A stretch of 64,000 nucleotides of DNA, taken from Bin18 sp965200355. Its GTDB lineage: Bacteria; Desulfobacterota; Binatia; Bin18. Below, one piece after another: positions 56,536-64,000 of the stretch. The translations under genes and the position numbers were made by a program. The number at the start of each line of letters is the position of its first letter. The first letter of the stretch is position 1. The notes below the pieces were generated by a model that ran no database searches, was not told the DNA's origin, and saw only the letters and a list, made by a program, of their open reading frames with translations. The DNA is taken from positions 1,488,001-1,552,000 of the forward strand of contig OZ241351.1 of assembly GCA_965200355.1 (NCBI GenBank), read 5' to 3'.

Positions 56536-58935
56536 ATGCAGGGTCTCGAAGGTGTCAACGTACTGGAACTCGGCCATCTTGCTGCGGCAGCGTATGCGAC
56601 CAAACTCATGGCCGACCTCGGTGCAAACGTGGTGAAAGCCGAAGAACCGGGCGGCGACCAGGCCCGTTGGCGCGGGCCGTTTCCGGGCGGTCGAGCAGAC
56701 CCGGAGCAAAGCGGCCTCTTTTTATCCCTCAATACCAATAAGCGTAGCGTGACGCTTGATGTGACGCAGGAGCAAGACCGCCTGTCTCAGCTTGTGCAGT
56801 GGGCCGACATCCTGGTCCATGATTATGCGCCGCCACGTATGGCGGAGTGTGGACTCAATTATCCGGCCTTTCGCGCCCTGAACCCCCGGCTGGTGATGTG
56901 TTCGATTACGCCCTTTGGCCTGACCGGTCCGTATAAAGACTACAAGGCGTATGACCTCACCGTGGCCAATGCCGGCGGCTGGGCCTGGTTAAGCCCTGGG
57001 GCTTCAGACTATCCCGACTTGCCGCCTCTCAAGGCGTATGGTCAGCAGACGGGATTTCAAGGGGGGCTGGCGGCCGCGGTCGCCACGCTGGGGGCCTATT
57101 ATCGGGCCTTGGAAACTGGACGTGGCGAACATATTGACCTCAGCGTGCAGGCCTATGTGTCCTCTTTTATGGAACAGAGCTTCGTCCATTATACGTATAG
57201 CGAGCGGGTCGCCTCGCGCCTGGGCAAGCGGCTGCTCTACCCCTGGGGGATTTATACCTGTCAGGACGGCCTGATTTTTCTGGTCATTGCAGAAGAAGAC
57301 CAATGGGAACGCCTGGTTGACCTGATGGGTAATCCCGAGTGGGCCAGTTGGGAGATTTTTCAGGGCAGCATAGAGCGCGCCAAAAACCAGGATGTGCTCA
57401 AAATGTACCTGGATGAGTGGTTCCAGCAGCAGCAGGTGCACGAGTTGTTTCGGATGGGTCAGGAGCGAAGAATCTGTTTTGCGCCGGTGCAGACTATGGC
57501 CCAGCTGGCCGAAGACGAGCATCTGCGCGCCCGCGAGTTTTTTGTGGATGTTGAACACCCCGAGGCGGGCAAGCTGACCCATCTCGGTGCGCCCTACCGC
57601 CTGCATGAGCCGTGGTGGCAGATGCGGCGTCCGGCCCCACGCCTGGGAGAGCATACCGCCGAGGTTTTCGCCGGCCTGCCCCGGCCTGCTCGTCCCGCCC
57701 AACCCGCCCAACCCGCCCAATCTCGTCTGCCCTTGGCTGGTGTCCGGGTGACGGATTTTACCTGGGTCTGGGCCGGGCCGTTTGGCACCATGCACTTGGC
57801 GCACCTGGGGGCGGAGGTGATTAAAATTGAGTCCAACGCGCGGGTGGATATTACGCGCCGGCTGCCCATCTACCCCAAGGATATGGAAGCCGGGGTGAAT
57901 CGCTCCGGTATTTTTAACGAGTGGAGTATGGGCAAGAAAAGCCTGCTCCTCAACGTCGCCACCCCGCAGGGGATGGAGATTGTCAAAGAACTTATCAAGC
58001 AGAGTGATGTGGTGGTGGATAATTTTGCGACCGGCGTTATGGACAACCTGGGGCTCAGTTACGCCGACCTCAAGCAAATCAAGCCGGATATCATCGTGGC
58101 TTCGATCTCGGGTTTTGGTCATTCCGGCCCCCGGAAAAAATATATGGGCTATGGCCCGGCGATGGCCCCGGTCAGCGGTTTATCTTCCCTCACCGGCTAT
58201 AGGGACGGCGCGCCGCAAGAGGTCGGGATTTCGTACGGCGACCCGAATAGCGGCATTCACGCCGCGACCGCGGTCTGTGCCGCGTTGGTCGCCCGGAAGC
58301 GGACCGGCCAGGGCCAGTATATTGACGTGTCGCTGTTTGACGCGGTGGCGGCCCTGGTGTCCGAAGGCTGGATGGATTACGTCATGAACGGCACCCAGCC
58401 GGCGCGCGACGGCAACCGCGACCCCATAATGGCTCCGCATAACTGTTTTCGGTGTGCGGGCGAAGATGCCTGGGTCTCAATCGCGTGTGGCTCGGACGCA
58501 GAATGGCAGGCGCTGTGTCAGGCGATGGGCAAGGCGCAACTCGCCAGCGAGGCGCGCTTTCAGACCGCTCCCGACCGGAAAGCGCACGAAGACGAGCTGG
58601 AAAAACTGCTGACCGAGTGGACCAGCCAGCGCGACCGCTGGGCCGTAACACGGACGCTTCAAGAGGCCGGGGTGGCCGCCTTTCCGGCGCTGAGCGCGTC
58701 TGACTTGGCAGAAGATGCACAGTTGGAAGCGCGCGGGGCGTTTGCGCGCCTGCCCCATCCTGAAGTCGGCCCCCGGCTGCATATGGGTATCCCCTGGTTA
58801 CTGGCCGAATCGCCCAATGGCGTCCGCACCCCAGCGCCGCTGCTCGGCCAGCATACGAACGAGGTCATGCGGGACGTGCTGGGCTATACGCCAGAAGCGA
58901 TTGCCCGGCTCAAAGAGGAGAAGGTGCTGGATTAA
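56536..58935 (+). CDS. Tandem CaiB/BaiF (family III) CoA-transferase
   Basis: 799 residues, RBS AAAGGAGGG. Two complete CoA-transferase III modules in one chain: residues 1-395 (VLELGHLAAAAYATKLMADLGANVVKAEEP split; LNTNKRSVTLDV; CSITPFGLTGPY) and 410-799 (VTDFTWVWAGPFGTMHLAHLG; SGFGHSGPRKKY; GQYIDVSLFDA), joined by a Pro/Ala-Gln linker (RPAQPAQPAQ). Family members are usually ~400 residues and act as interlocked dimers; here the dimer is encoded as one polypeptide. They transfer CoA between carboxylic acids. The 2-hydroxyacid dehydrogenase gene follows by 47 bases. Confidence 0.92.
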   Translation: MQGLEGVNVLELGHLAAAAYATKLMADLGANVVKAEEPGGDQARWRGPFPGGRADPEQSGLFLSLNTNKRSVTLDVTQEQDRLSQLVQWADILVHDYAPPRMAECGLNYPAFRALNPRLVMCSITPFGLTGPYKDYKAYDLTVANAGGWAWLSPGASDYPDLPPLKAYGQQTGFQGGLAAAVATLGAYYRALETGRGEHIDLSVQAYVSSFMEQSFVHYTYSERVASRLGKRLLYPWGIYTCQDGLIFLVIAEEDQWERLVDLMGNPEWASWEIFQGSIERAKNQDVLKMYLDEWFQQQQVHELFRMGQERRICFAPVQTMAQLAEDEHLRAREFFVDVEHPEAGKLTHLGAPYRLHEPWWQMRRPAPRLGEHTAEVFAGLPRPARPAQPAQPAQSRLPLAGVRVTDFTWVWAGPFGTMHLAHLGAEVIKIESNARVDITRRLPIYPKDMEAGVNRSGIFNEWSMGKKSLLLNVATPQGMEIVKELIKQSDVVVDNFATGVMDNLGLSYADLKQIKPDIIVASISGFGHSGPRKKYMGYGPAMAPVSGLSSLTGYRDGAPQEVGISYGDPNSGIHAATAVCAALVARKRTGQGQYIDVSLFDAVAALVSEGWMDYVMNGTQPARDGNRDPIMAPHNCFRCAGEDAWVSIACGSDAEWQALCQAMGKAQLASEARFQTAPDRKAHEDELEKLLTEWTSQRDRWAVTRTLQEAGVAAFPALSASDLAEDAQLEARGAFARLPHPEVGPRLHMGIPWLLAESPNGVRTPAPLLGQHTNEVMRDVLGYTPEAIARLKEEKVLD

Positions 58936-58982
58936 GCGGCCGGCGCCGGCGGTCTGCTCAGGACAGACTCAAGAGGACAGCC

Positions 58983-59978
58983 ATGACCAAGGTGAGTATT
59001 TCATTGGCCGGCACGGCCGGGTTTCCTGGTTTTCCCGATTTTCCCCTGGCCCTCGCCCAGCAACTGCAAGACGCATTTCCACAGGCCCGCATCAATCCGA
59101 TCCAGGACCCGGACCGGCGGATAGCCGAACTGGCCGATACCGAGGTGCTGTGCGCCATCCAATTCAGCAAAGAGGAACTCGCTGCCGCTCCCCATCTCAA
59201 ATGGCTCCACCTCGCCACATCTGGAGCCACGCACGTCTTGTTTCCAGAGATGATCCAGAGCGATGCCATGGTCACCAACTCGCGCGGTCTCTACAGCCTG
59301 CCGATTGCCGAGCACGTGCTGGGGGTGATGCTCATGTTTGCCCGACGCCTGCACGACGCCCATCGTGTCCAGACACAAGGCAGGTGGGCGCGTCAAGAAA
59401 TAACCAGCCGGTTCTCGCTGATTGCCGAGCTGCACGGTCGAACCGTTGGCATTATCGGGCTGGGCAGTATTGGCCTGGCCGTGGCCGAACGCTGCCGGGC
59501 GTTCGGGATGCGGGTCGTCGCCAGCAAGCGGCGGGGGGGTGACAAGCCGGCCTGCGTTGATGAGCTGCTCGGACCAAGCGACCTGCCTCAACTCTTGGCG
59601 CAGTCGGACTATGTTGTCATTGCCGCTCCGCACACGCCGGAAACCCAGGGCATGATCGGCGAGCATGAACTGCGGCTGATGAAGCCGGGAGCTTTTCTTG
59701 TGAATGTCAGCCGCGGGGCGACTATTCAGGAAGCGGCCTTAATCCAGGCCCTCAAAGAAGACCGTCTTGGCGGTGCCGGGTTGGACGTTACCGACCCCGA
59801 GCCACCGGCGGCGGACAGCGAACTTTTCCACCTGCAAAATGTGATTCTGACGCCACATTATTCCGGCGTCCGCTCAAACTATTGGGAGCACATGGTGGCC
59901 TTATTCCAGCCCATTCTGGGCCAGTATCTGCGCGGCGAGCCTCTGGATAACATCGTGGACAAACGCAGCGGGTATTAG
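58983..59978 (+). CDS. D-2-hydroxyacid dehydrogenase family protein
   Basis: 331 residues, RBS AGAGGACAG. Rossmann motif GIIGLGSIGLAVAERC. Catalytic Arg in NVSRGATI, Glu in DVTDPEPPA and His in LTPHYSG. It oxidises or reduces 2-hydroxy acids with NAD(P). Domain order and length are normal for the family. Expressed with the CoA-transferase (47-base gap). Confidence 0.92.
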   Translation: MTKVSISLAGTAGFPGFPDFPLALAQQLQDAFPQARINPIQDPDRRIAELADTEVLCAIQFSKEELAAAPHLKWLHLATSGATHVLFPEMIQSDAMVTNSRGLYSLPIAEHVLGVMLMFARRLHDAHRVQTQGRWARQEITSRFSLIAELHGRTVGIIGLGSIGLAVAERCRAFGMRVVASKRRGGDKPACVDELLGPSDLPQLLAQSDYVVIAAPHTPETQGMIGEHELRLMKPGAFLVNVSRGATIQEAALIQALKEDRLGGAGLDVTDPEPPAADSELFHLQNVILTPHYSGVRSNYWEHMVALFQPILGQYLRGEPLDNIVDKRSGY

Positions 59979-60312
59979 GACCGGCGCTTACTGTTGCAGA
60001 CACCTTGCGCCAGGTGGAAACGCGCTTTACCCCTCACCCCCGGCCCCTCTCCCTGTGGGTGAGGGAACCGTTCACAGTGAGTGCTCCAGCATATCAGGTG
60101 GCTGGCTCGGCGAATCTGAAGACCGGAAAGGGAATGGACGGCGTGACTTTGGCTTCGATATGAACCATCTAGCGTAGTCGATCCATTCATTCGGTCTTGG
60201 CTCATACAAGGTTATGATCCTCACCAACTCGGTATCTCGGTATCTACAAGAGACACGTGAATGTGTGCGGACTTGTTCAATCGTTTTTACACCTCTCCTT
60301 AGTCCTTCACTT
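59979..60312. other. Intergenic region with a repeat and a possible small minus-strand ORF
   Basis: The left part holds CCCCTCACCCCCGGCCCCTCTCCC...GTGAGGG (REP class). On the minus strand, from about 60281 to 60072, a frame with no stop encodes TIEQVRTHSRVSCRYRDTE, then LVRIITLYEPRPNEWIDYARW and ends LEHSL. Its only start is ATT, but it lies just after the SNF2 gene stop and could be a frameshifted C-terminal extension of that helicase. Confidence 0.35.
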
Positions 60313-60699
60313 CTAGCCTTCCAGCAATGATATGATTCGAGTCTTCATTGTCTTGTGCAACATCTGTGTCCACACTGCGCTTTCGTCTTGTCCAAGACGC
60401 TCCACCGCTTCGTTAAAGAGATTCCGCTTAGAATCAAGAAGGTACTCCAAAGTTTCCTCCACCGTTCCACGGCAACAGAACCGATACACACGCACTTTGC
60501 GATACTGGCCAACACGCACCACTCGGTCGCGTGCCTGATCGTTGGCAGAGGGGTTCCACCACTGATTGAGTAGGAAAACATGATTCGCCTCCACCAGAGT
60601 GAGTCCTTCGCCTCCGACACGAGTTGAGGCGAGCAAGACGAGCGCTCGTTCATCGCTGCGAAAATAATCCACAACACGATTCCGCTCCTCGCTTCCCAT
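60313..60699 (-). CDS. SNF2 helicase C-terminal segment after a frameshift
   Basis: 128 residues in a different frame from the main helicase part. Motifs V-VI of the SNF2 helicase core are present: LVLLASTRVGGEGLTLVEANHV and NQWWNPSANDQARDRVVRVGQ, then the C-terminal RVYRFCCRGTVEE. It joins the upstream segment near 60705, where NYRAMGSEERN should follow RELQH; one base is out of place there. The frame ends at the TAG of LLEG-TAG. Confidence 0.8.
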   Translation of the reverse strand: MGSEERNRVVDYFRSDERALVLLASTRVGGEGLTLVEANHVFLLNQWWNPSANDQARDRVVRVGQYRKVRVYRFCCRGTVEETLEYLLDSKRNLFNEAVERLGQDESAVWTQMLHKTMKTRIISLLEG

Positions 60700-61946
60700 C
60701 GCTCGGTAATTCGGTGTTGCAACTCGCGTAAGGGTTCAAGTCGATATGAAAATACTACGGCTTTTTCTCGCTGCTCGCGGATACGTCCAAGCAGATGCAG
60801 GATTCTTTCTATCTTGCAGCTTTCTCGACTATCGGGGTCGAGGTCGCACAAGGCTTGCAGCCGGGTCAGGAGTGTTAGCTCGTCCCCTTTTTCTCCCTTC
60901 AGGCGATACTCCCTCACTGCCGTTTGATATGCCCGTTTCTGCGCTTCAGACAATTCTAGCGTGTCGGTCGTATCAAGTACGGGTGGTAACTCTTCTAGGA
61001 CTTCCTGCTTGCGACGTCGCAACACGTAAGAACGGGCCCGACTACGCAACGAGGATGGATGGAGCTTCGCATCGGCGGGCGCAAAGCTCTTTGGGGCAAC
61101 CAGAGACAGCAGCGTTGCCAAGTCTTCAAGATCGCGTTCTAGCGGAGTACCGGTAAGCGCCCAGAAGCGTTTGGGTTCCAGTTGAATGATTCCGGACGTA
61201 ATCTGCGAGTTGCGTTTGCGAATCCGGTGCGCCTCGTCTGCAACGACTAAATCAGGCGGAGTTTGTCTTAGAACTTGGGGAGGCTGACGTAGCTGCTCGT
61301 AGTTGGTCAAGAGTACATGACGACGGCCGACTACAACCTTCCAAGCGTCCTCACGAAGCTTCGCTGGTGGCGTAAGTACCGCCACGCCGAGTTCGGGAGC
61401 CCAGCGGCTGAACTCCCGCTCCCAAGTTGCAATCAAGCTTTTCGGACAGACAATAAGAGAGGTTCGGAGTTCCGCACGGTTGAACAGACTGCGCATGGCT
61501 GAAATGACCTGCACGGTCTTTCCCAAGCCCATATCGTCGGCCAGAATGCCGCCATCCCGCTCTGTAAGCCAGTCTACGCCCTGGCGTTGGAACGGGTACA
61601 ATTTCTTCGACTCCGGTGGCTTCAGAAGAAGGGGACGGATCAGTTCTCCGAGACTCAGTTGGAGCTTCCGGTAGTCGGGTAGTGTGTCGCGCTCTGCACG
61701 CGACACAGCCTCCGTATGCTTGGCTGGCACAACCACCAACGGGCTATGGTCTGTCAGGATAAGTTCTCGGTACTGCGCGTCGAGGTCAATCGCCCACTCA
61801 GCCGCGAGCGTCAGCCTGTCGGGCGTTATGTTAGGACTCCCGCCACGTTTCGGGCTCCGCCGTAGACGCAGGATTGTACCGCCTGCCTTGGTGGTTCCTT
61901 CCTCTTCAAACTGTACCGAGATATTGAGCGGAGATTCCAGTGCCAT
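60345..61946 (-). CDS. SNF2/DEAD-like helicase, main part of a frameshifted gene
   Basis: From ATG 61946. Helicase core: Q-motif region KLYPFQRQGVDWLTERD, Walker A DMGLGKT (residues 138-144), Ia CPKSLIATW, DEAH at 237-240 (VVADEAHRIRKR), motif III ALTGTPLERDLED, IV KAVVFSYR. Homology ends at about residue 415, and the remaining motifs are in the next segment. Such SNF2 proteins act in DNA defence and modification systems (for example DISARM, Dpd). The gene lies 22 bases after a DGQHR-protein gene and is probably transcribed with it. Confidence 0.88.
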   Translation of the reverse strand: MALESPLNISVQFEEEGTTKAGGTILRLRRSPKRGGSPNITPDRLTLAAEWAIDLDAQYRELILTDHSPLVVVPAKHTEAVSRAERDTLPDYRKLQLSLGELIRPLLLKPPESKKLYPFQRQGVDWLTERDGGILADDMGLGKTVQVISAMRSLFNRAELRTSLIVCPKSLIATWEREFSRWAPELGVAVLTPPAKLREDAWKVVVGRRHVLLTNYEQLRQPPQVLRQTPPDLVVADEAHRIRKRNSQITSGIIQLEPKRFWALTGTPLERDLEDLATLLSLVAPKSFAPADAKLHPSSLRSRARSYVLRRRKQEVLEELPPVLDTTDTLELSEAQKRAYQTAVREYRLKGEKGDELTLLTRLQALCDLDPDSRESCKIERILHLLGRIREQREKAVVFSYRLEPLRELQHRITERWEARSGIVLWIIFAAMNERSSCSPQLVSEAKDSLWWRRIMFSYSISGGTPLPTIRHATEWCVLASIAKCVCIGSVAVERWRKLWSTFLILSGISLTKRWSVLDKTKAQCGHRCCTRQ

Positions 61947-61968
61947 CAGTTTTTCATCCGGCCCTGCC

Positions 61969-62259
61969 TTAGGTGACAATGCGCGCCCGGGCCTCTTCGA
62001 CCTCCTTCCACATTTCATCAATGTGGGTTTCTAGGGGAGGCTCATACAGCAGATTCCGCCAATCTGAGTGCAGGTCTTCCATCTCTCCCCGATCAAGAGA
62101 GTCGAGTCCAACGAGCCAGCGGAGCAGACGATTGGCGATATCCAAGGCAGGCTTTCTATCTTCGTTGCGCATACGCCAGGACTTTGCGTCGGGCGTTGTT
62201 GGAACGAGTAGGAGATGTCGCCAGGGAGACTTATGGAGATGCCACGAAACTTCGGCCAC
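61969..62259 (-). CDS. DGQHR protein C-terminal segment, separated by an in-frame TAG
   Basis: 96 residues from a GTG at 62259, in the same frame as the 62272-62937 segment; only TAG at 62272-62274 separates them. Continuing the protein over the stop gives ...DSDAIV-X-ALRPVAEVSWHLHKSPWR, a sensible join. The rest is acidic and helical (ANRLLRWLVGLDSLDRGEMEDL; THIDEMWKEVEEARARIVT). It ends 22 bases before the helicase gene start. Confidence 0.7.
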   Translation of the reverse strand: MAEVSWHLHKSPWRHLLLVPTTPDAKSWRMRNEDRKPALDIANRLLRWLVGLDSLDRGEMEDLHSDWRNLLYEPPLETHIDEMWKEVEEARARIVT

Positions 62260-62271
62260 CGGCCGTAACGC

Positions 62272-62937
62272 CTACACGATTGCGTCACTATCCTCCGGGT
62301 TTTCAAGACTTGCATCATCAAGCAGAGAGCGGACGATCTTTGCAAACACCTCCTGCCCGATTGGCCAGAACAGCAGATGATCGCAGAAATTCTCAGGATT
62401 CGACTTGGGAATCTCATGATGACGCATCTTCGCTGGATCTTTCTGAAGATCGGGCAGTACCGTGAAGATCGCCTCCCAATAAGTGGATAGCTCTACGTAG
62501 CACCGTTCAAGATCATCCTCATCCGGTCGAATTTGCAGATCCAGCTTTTCTCTGGCGCTCCCCCAACCTCGTGTTTGCCTCTCCCGAGTCTCCAAGAGTA
62601 TACGATTTACGGCGTAGAGGGTTTGGAGAGTTGTAAAATGACTCGTTCCTGTCCTAAGACTTTTTCCCTTGGTCAGTACTTTGAAAGATTTGCGTTCAGG
62701 GGCCGGTACTTGGAAAAATTTGTGCTCGGTAATCAATCGGCGCGTAAGGATAGCGAAGATATCGTCTTCATCCATGATGATGTTCGTATCTCGGTCTGTA
62801 GGCTTTGCGTAGCGGTTGAGACTGGAAAATAGTCTTCGGTAACGCCTCATCCATTCCCCTTCGGGCACGTCGTGTTCCTCCCGCAGGACCACAATCACCG
62901 CCAATAGATCGTTGTCAAAGCCTTGAGGCGCTGGCAT
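62272..62937 (-). CDS. DGQHR (DndB-like) protein middle segment
   Basis: 221 residues, out of frame with the N-terminal segment: reading AAG-GCG-GAT-ATG near 62943 would join DGK to ADMPAPQGFDNDLLAVIVV. The segment has the features that follow the DGQHR motif in DndB-type proteins: VIVVLREEHDVPEGEW, RRYRRLFSSLNRYAKPTD, NIIMDEDDIFAILTRRLI and KSLRTGTSHFTTLQTL. It ends with an amber codon after SDAIV. Together with its neighbours it makes a protein of about 470 residues. Confidence 0.8.
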   Translation of the reverse strand: MPAPQGFDNDLLAVIVVLREEHDVPEGEWMRRYRRLFSSLNRYAKPTDRDTNIIMDEDDIFAILTRRLITEHKFFQVPAPERKSFKVLTKGKSLRTGTSHFTTLQTLYAVNRILLETRERQTRGWGSAREKLDLQIRPDEDDLERCYVELSTYWEAIFTVLPDLQKDPAKMRHHEIPKSNPENFCDHLLFWPIGQEVFAKIVRSLLDDASLENPEDSDAIV

Positions 62938-63359
62938 ATCCGCTTCCCGTCAACAAGCAATTTGATCGCAGCTACTCGGTGCTGGCCATCAAGAGCGTAA
63001 TACTTGGGGTCATCACCGAAAGAGAGTACGCCAAAGCTCTCCCGCAGAGAGCTACTGCTCGTAAAAATCGTTGGGACGGTACTGCTATCCATTTCAACCG
63101 GATGCCACGCCGGCTCACCTTCCATAGCAGCGACGACAATTGAGGAGAAAAACCGATCAGGGCGGCGAGCTAAGTAGCCTACAATTTCTTTCTTCACGAG
63201 GTTTTGACCGAGTATACGTTGAATGGCGTCGCTGAGAGTTTTGTCCTCATAGATATCCTGTGCAAGTTTCACTTCGTGCGCGACTTCCCGCATTTTCATG
63301 CGGACAATGTAATACTTCCAGTCTCCCATCTGTGCTCGGATTGCAGGGTAGATTCGCAT
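62895..63359 (-). CDS. DGQHR (DndB-like) protein N-terminal segment
   Basis: 154 residues from ATG 63359 (AGGAGG upstream, with ACTC between). It carries the defining motif D124-G-Q-H-R128 in YYALDGQHRVAAIKLL, preceded by FFSSIVVAAMEGEP and SFGVLSFGDDPK. The family includes DndB, regulator of DNA phosphorothioation, and the ParB/DGQHR protein of the 7-deazaguanine (Dpd) DNA modification cluster. Homology passes into the next frame after VDGK near 62943. The neighbouring SNF2 and GIY-YIG genes support a DNA modification or restriction role. Confidence 0.85.
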   Translation of the reverse strand: MRIYPAIRAQMGDWKYYIVRMKMREVAHEVKLAQDIYEDKTLSDAIQRILGQNLVKKEIVGYLARRPDRFFSSIVVAAMEGEPAWHPVEMDSSTVPTIFTSSSSLRESFGVLSFGDDPKYYALDGQHRVAAIKLLVDGKRICQRLKALTTIYWR

Positions 63360-63368
63360 AGAGTCCTC

Positions 63369-63920
63369 CTATATAGACTGACGTTTGCTGATTGCACGAA
63401 TGGTTTTTCCGGTTCCGAGTCGTCCAAGTAGAGCCTGAGTACCGGGCGCTCTGATGCTGTTACAAGGGGGATTGAAGGTTTCTATGAGCAGAACTTCTAA
63501 CTTGTCTATTTTCGTTTGGTCATCTACCGCGGCACACCAAAAGTGGACGGTAGGATAGTAACAATCGAGAAACATCTTAAGCTTTGGAGAAGGCTTTCTG
63601 ATGTGTTCGAGAAAGCGGTCTCGTAAACTGCGCTTCGATCCCTTCACCTGACCGGCATAGAGTACGGTATAAGCATTGATAATGGTGCCTGTTTTGATTG
63701 GCGGCGGGGCACCTATCAGATACACGCCCCTAGCCTTATTGGAAACTAGGCGTGCTCTGTTGCGGTCAAATTCAATTTTTTTCCATGAGAGGCCCCTACT
63801 CAGCGATTCTAGCTCGTCCCATAACTTTTTCTCGGGAGACCATCCTGAGGCTTGGGAGTATGGACGGCTCCAGATTGGCGCGTAGATAATCCCACAGACG
63901 GTCCGGGCCGTACCGCTCAC
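63369..63920 (-). CDS. GIY-YIG-type nuclease
   Basis: The open frame is 183 residues, but the conserved part starts around LWDELESLSRGLSWKK; the upstream ~30 residues overlap the partial ATPase gene in another frame, so the start is uncertain. GIY-YIG features: KARGVYLIGAP and, after a short loop, TVLYAGQVKGSKRSLRDRFLEHIRK with the conserved Tyr, Gly and Arg; the later Glu may be in KLEVLLIETFNPPCN. It ends ten bases before the DGQHR gene. It could provide the nuclease of the cluster. Confidence 0.75.
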   Translation of the reverse strand: MSGTARTVCGIIYAPIWSRPYSQASGWSPEKKLWDELESLSRGLSWKKIEFDRNRARLVSNKARGVYLIGAPPPIKTGTIINAYTVLYAGQVKGSKRSLRDRFLEHIRKPSPKLKMFLDCYYPTVHFWCAAVDDQTKIDKLEVLLIETFNPPCNSIRAPGTQALLGRLGTGKTIRAISKRQSI

Positions 63921-64000
63921 TGTCTCCGGCGTGTTTGAGGAAATCCTGAAAACCGTATGGCTCGGCTGAATTCAGAAAGCCGAAAATGCTGCGCTGGTTC
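63796..64000 (-). CDS. Large ATPase-like protein, 3' end only
   Basis: The gene enters from the right edge. Visible residues include NQRSIFGFLNSAEPYGFQDF and YGPDRLWDYLRANLEPSIL; the frame ends at the TAG at 63796-63798. The 'RSIFGFL.S.EP.GF..FL' pattern occurs in large P-loop ATPases of defence islands. The last part (LRMVSREKVMGRARIAE) looks unlike the family, and the true C-terminus may lie in another frame. Identity needs the sequence beyond the window. Confidence 0.5.
   Translation of the reverse strand, partial: NQRSIFGFLNSAEPYGFQDFLKHAGDSERYGPDRLWDYLRANLEPSILPSLRMVSREKVMGRARIAE

Noticed and set aside
59975..60205. 76-codon minus-strand frame after the 2-hydroxyacid dehydrogenase
   Set aside because: Mostly a translation of the REP-type repeat (HPQGEGPGVRG); no family and no RBS.

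Overview
The window is GC-rich bacterial DNA with strong Shine-Dalgarno sites. Its gene content is LLM-class flavin monooxygenases, TIM-barrel amidohydrolases, CaiB/BaiF CoA-transferases, MaoC hydratases, a dimethylformamidase-like enzyme and a GrdB-like selenoprotein. This combination is typical of large genomes of uncultured, metabolically versatile heterotrophs of the Tectomicrobia/Entotheonella or deltaproteobacterial kind. The taxonomic guess is weak: no rRNA or tRNA gene is visible, and I saw no CRISPR array.

Layout. 1-0.4 kb: end of a HicA toxin gene and a truncated hicB. 0.3-5.8 kb (minus): dimethylformamidase-like large subunit, Nudix hydrolase, secreted cyclase-family hydrolase, MFS transporter. 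6.0-12.3 kb (plus): a decayed type III restriction-modification locus, invaded by an element carrying a four-helix-bundle (23S rRNA IVP-type) gene and by two short palindromic elements with similar ends. 12.3-16.2 kb (plus): a catabolic cluster of SMP-30 lactonase, EthD protein, LLM monooxygenase and a selenoprotein whose gene has an in-frame UGA (UxxC) followed by a SECIS-like hairpin. 16.2-35.8 kb: mostly intact single-enzyme genes for xenobiotic or acyl-CoA metabolism, plus carbonic anhydrase, SelO and a CPA2 cation/proton antiporter. 35.8-39.4 kb: VapBC remnants, a MazEF pair between direct repeats, a second LLM enzyme, a methyltransferase and an orphan HigA.

39.6-50.4 kb: a Tad/Flp pilus locus that is rearranged and probably decaying. 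cpaC, cpaE, cpaF, tadB and tadC are on the plus strand; cpaB and cpaA are on the minus strand behind a TetR gene. flp, tadE/F/G and a recognisable cpaD are not seen. Two cassettes of small genes are inserted, one next to a ~127-bp duplication of the cpaC 3' end. cpaE, cpaF, cpaB and cpaA all carry apparent single-base frameshifts. 51.2-60 kb: DUF493, VOC, MBL and class II aldolase proteins, a broken VapBC, a two-gene MaoC hydratase, dienelactone hydrolase, a tandem CaiB/BaiF CoA-transferase and a 2-hydroxyacid dehydrogenase. 60.3-64 kb (minus): the edge of a defence island with a partial ATPase, a GIY-YIG nuclease, a DGQHR (DndB-like) protein and an SNF2 helicase. The DGQHR and helicase genes are broken.

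Two themes stand out. The metabolic genes are intact, while the defence, toxin-antitoxin and pilus genes are broken by stops, indels and inserted repeats. Several short palindromic repeats sit inside open reading frames and are translated as part of the host protein (mod, res, cpaC). The most interesting items are the selenoprotein at 15.3-16.2 kb, the IVP-type element family at 7.9-11 kb, and the defence cluster at the right end.
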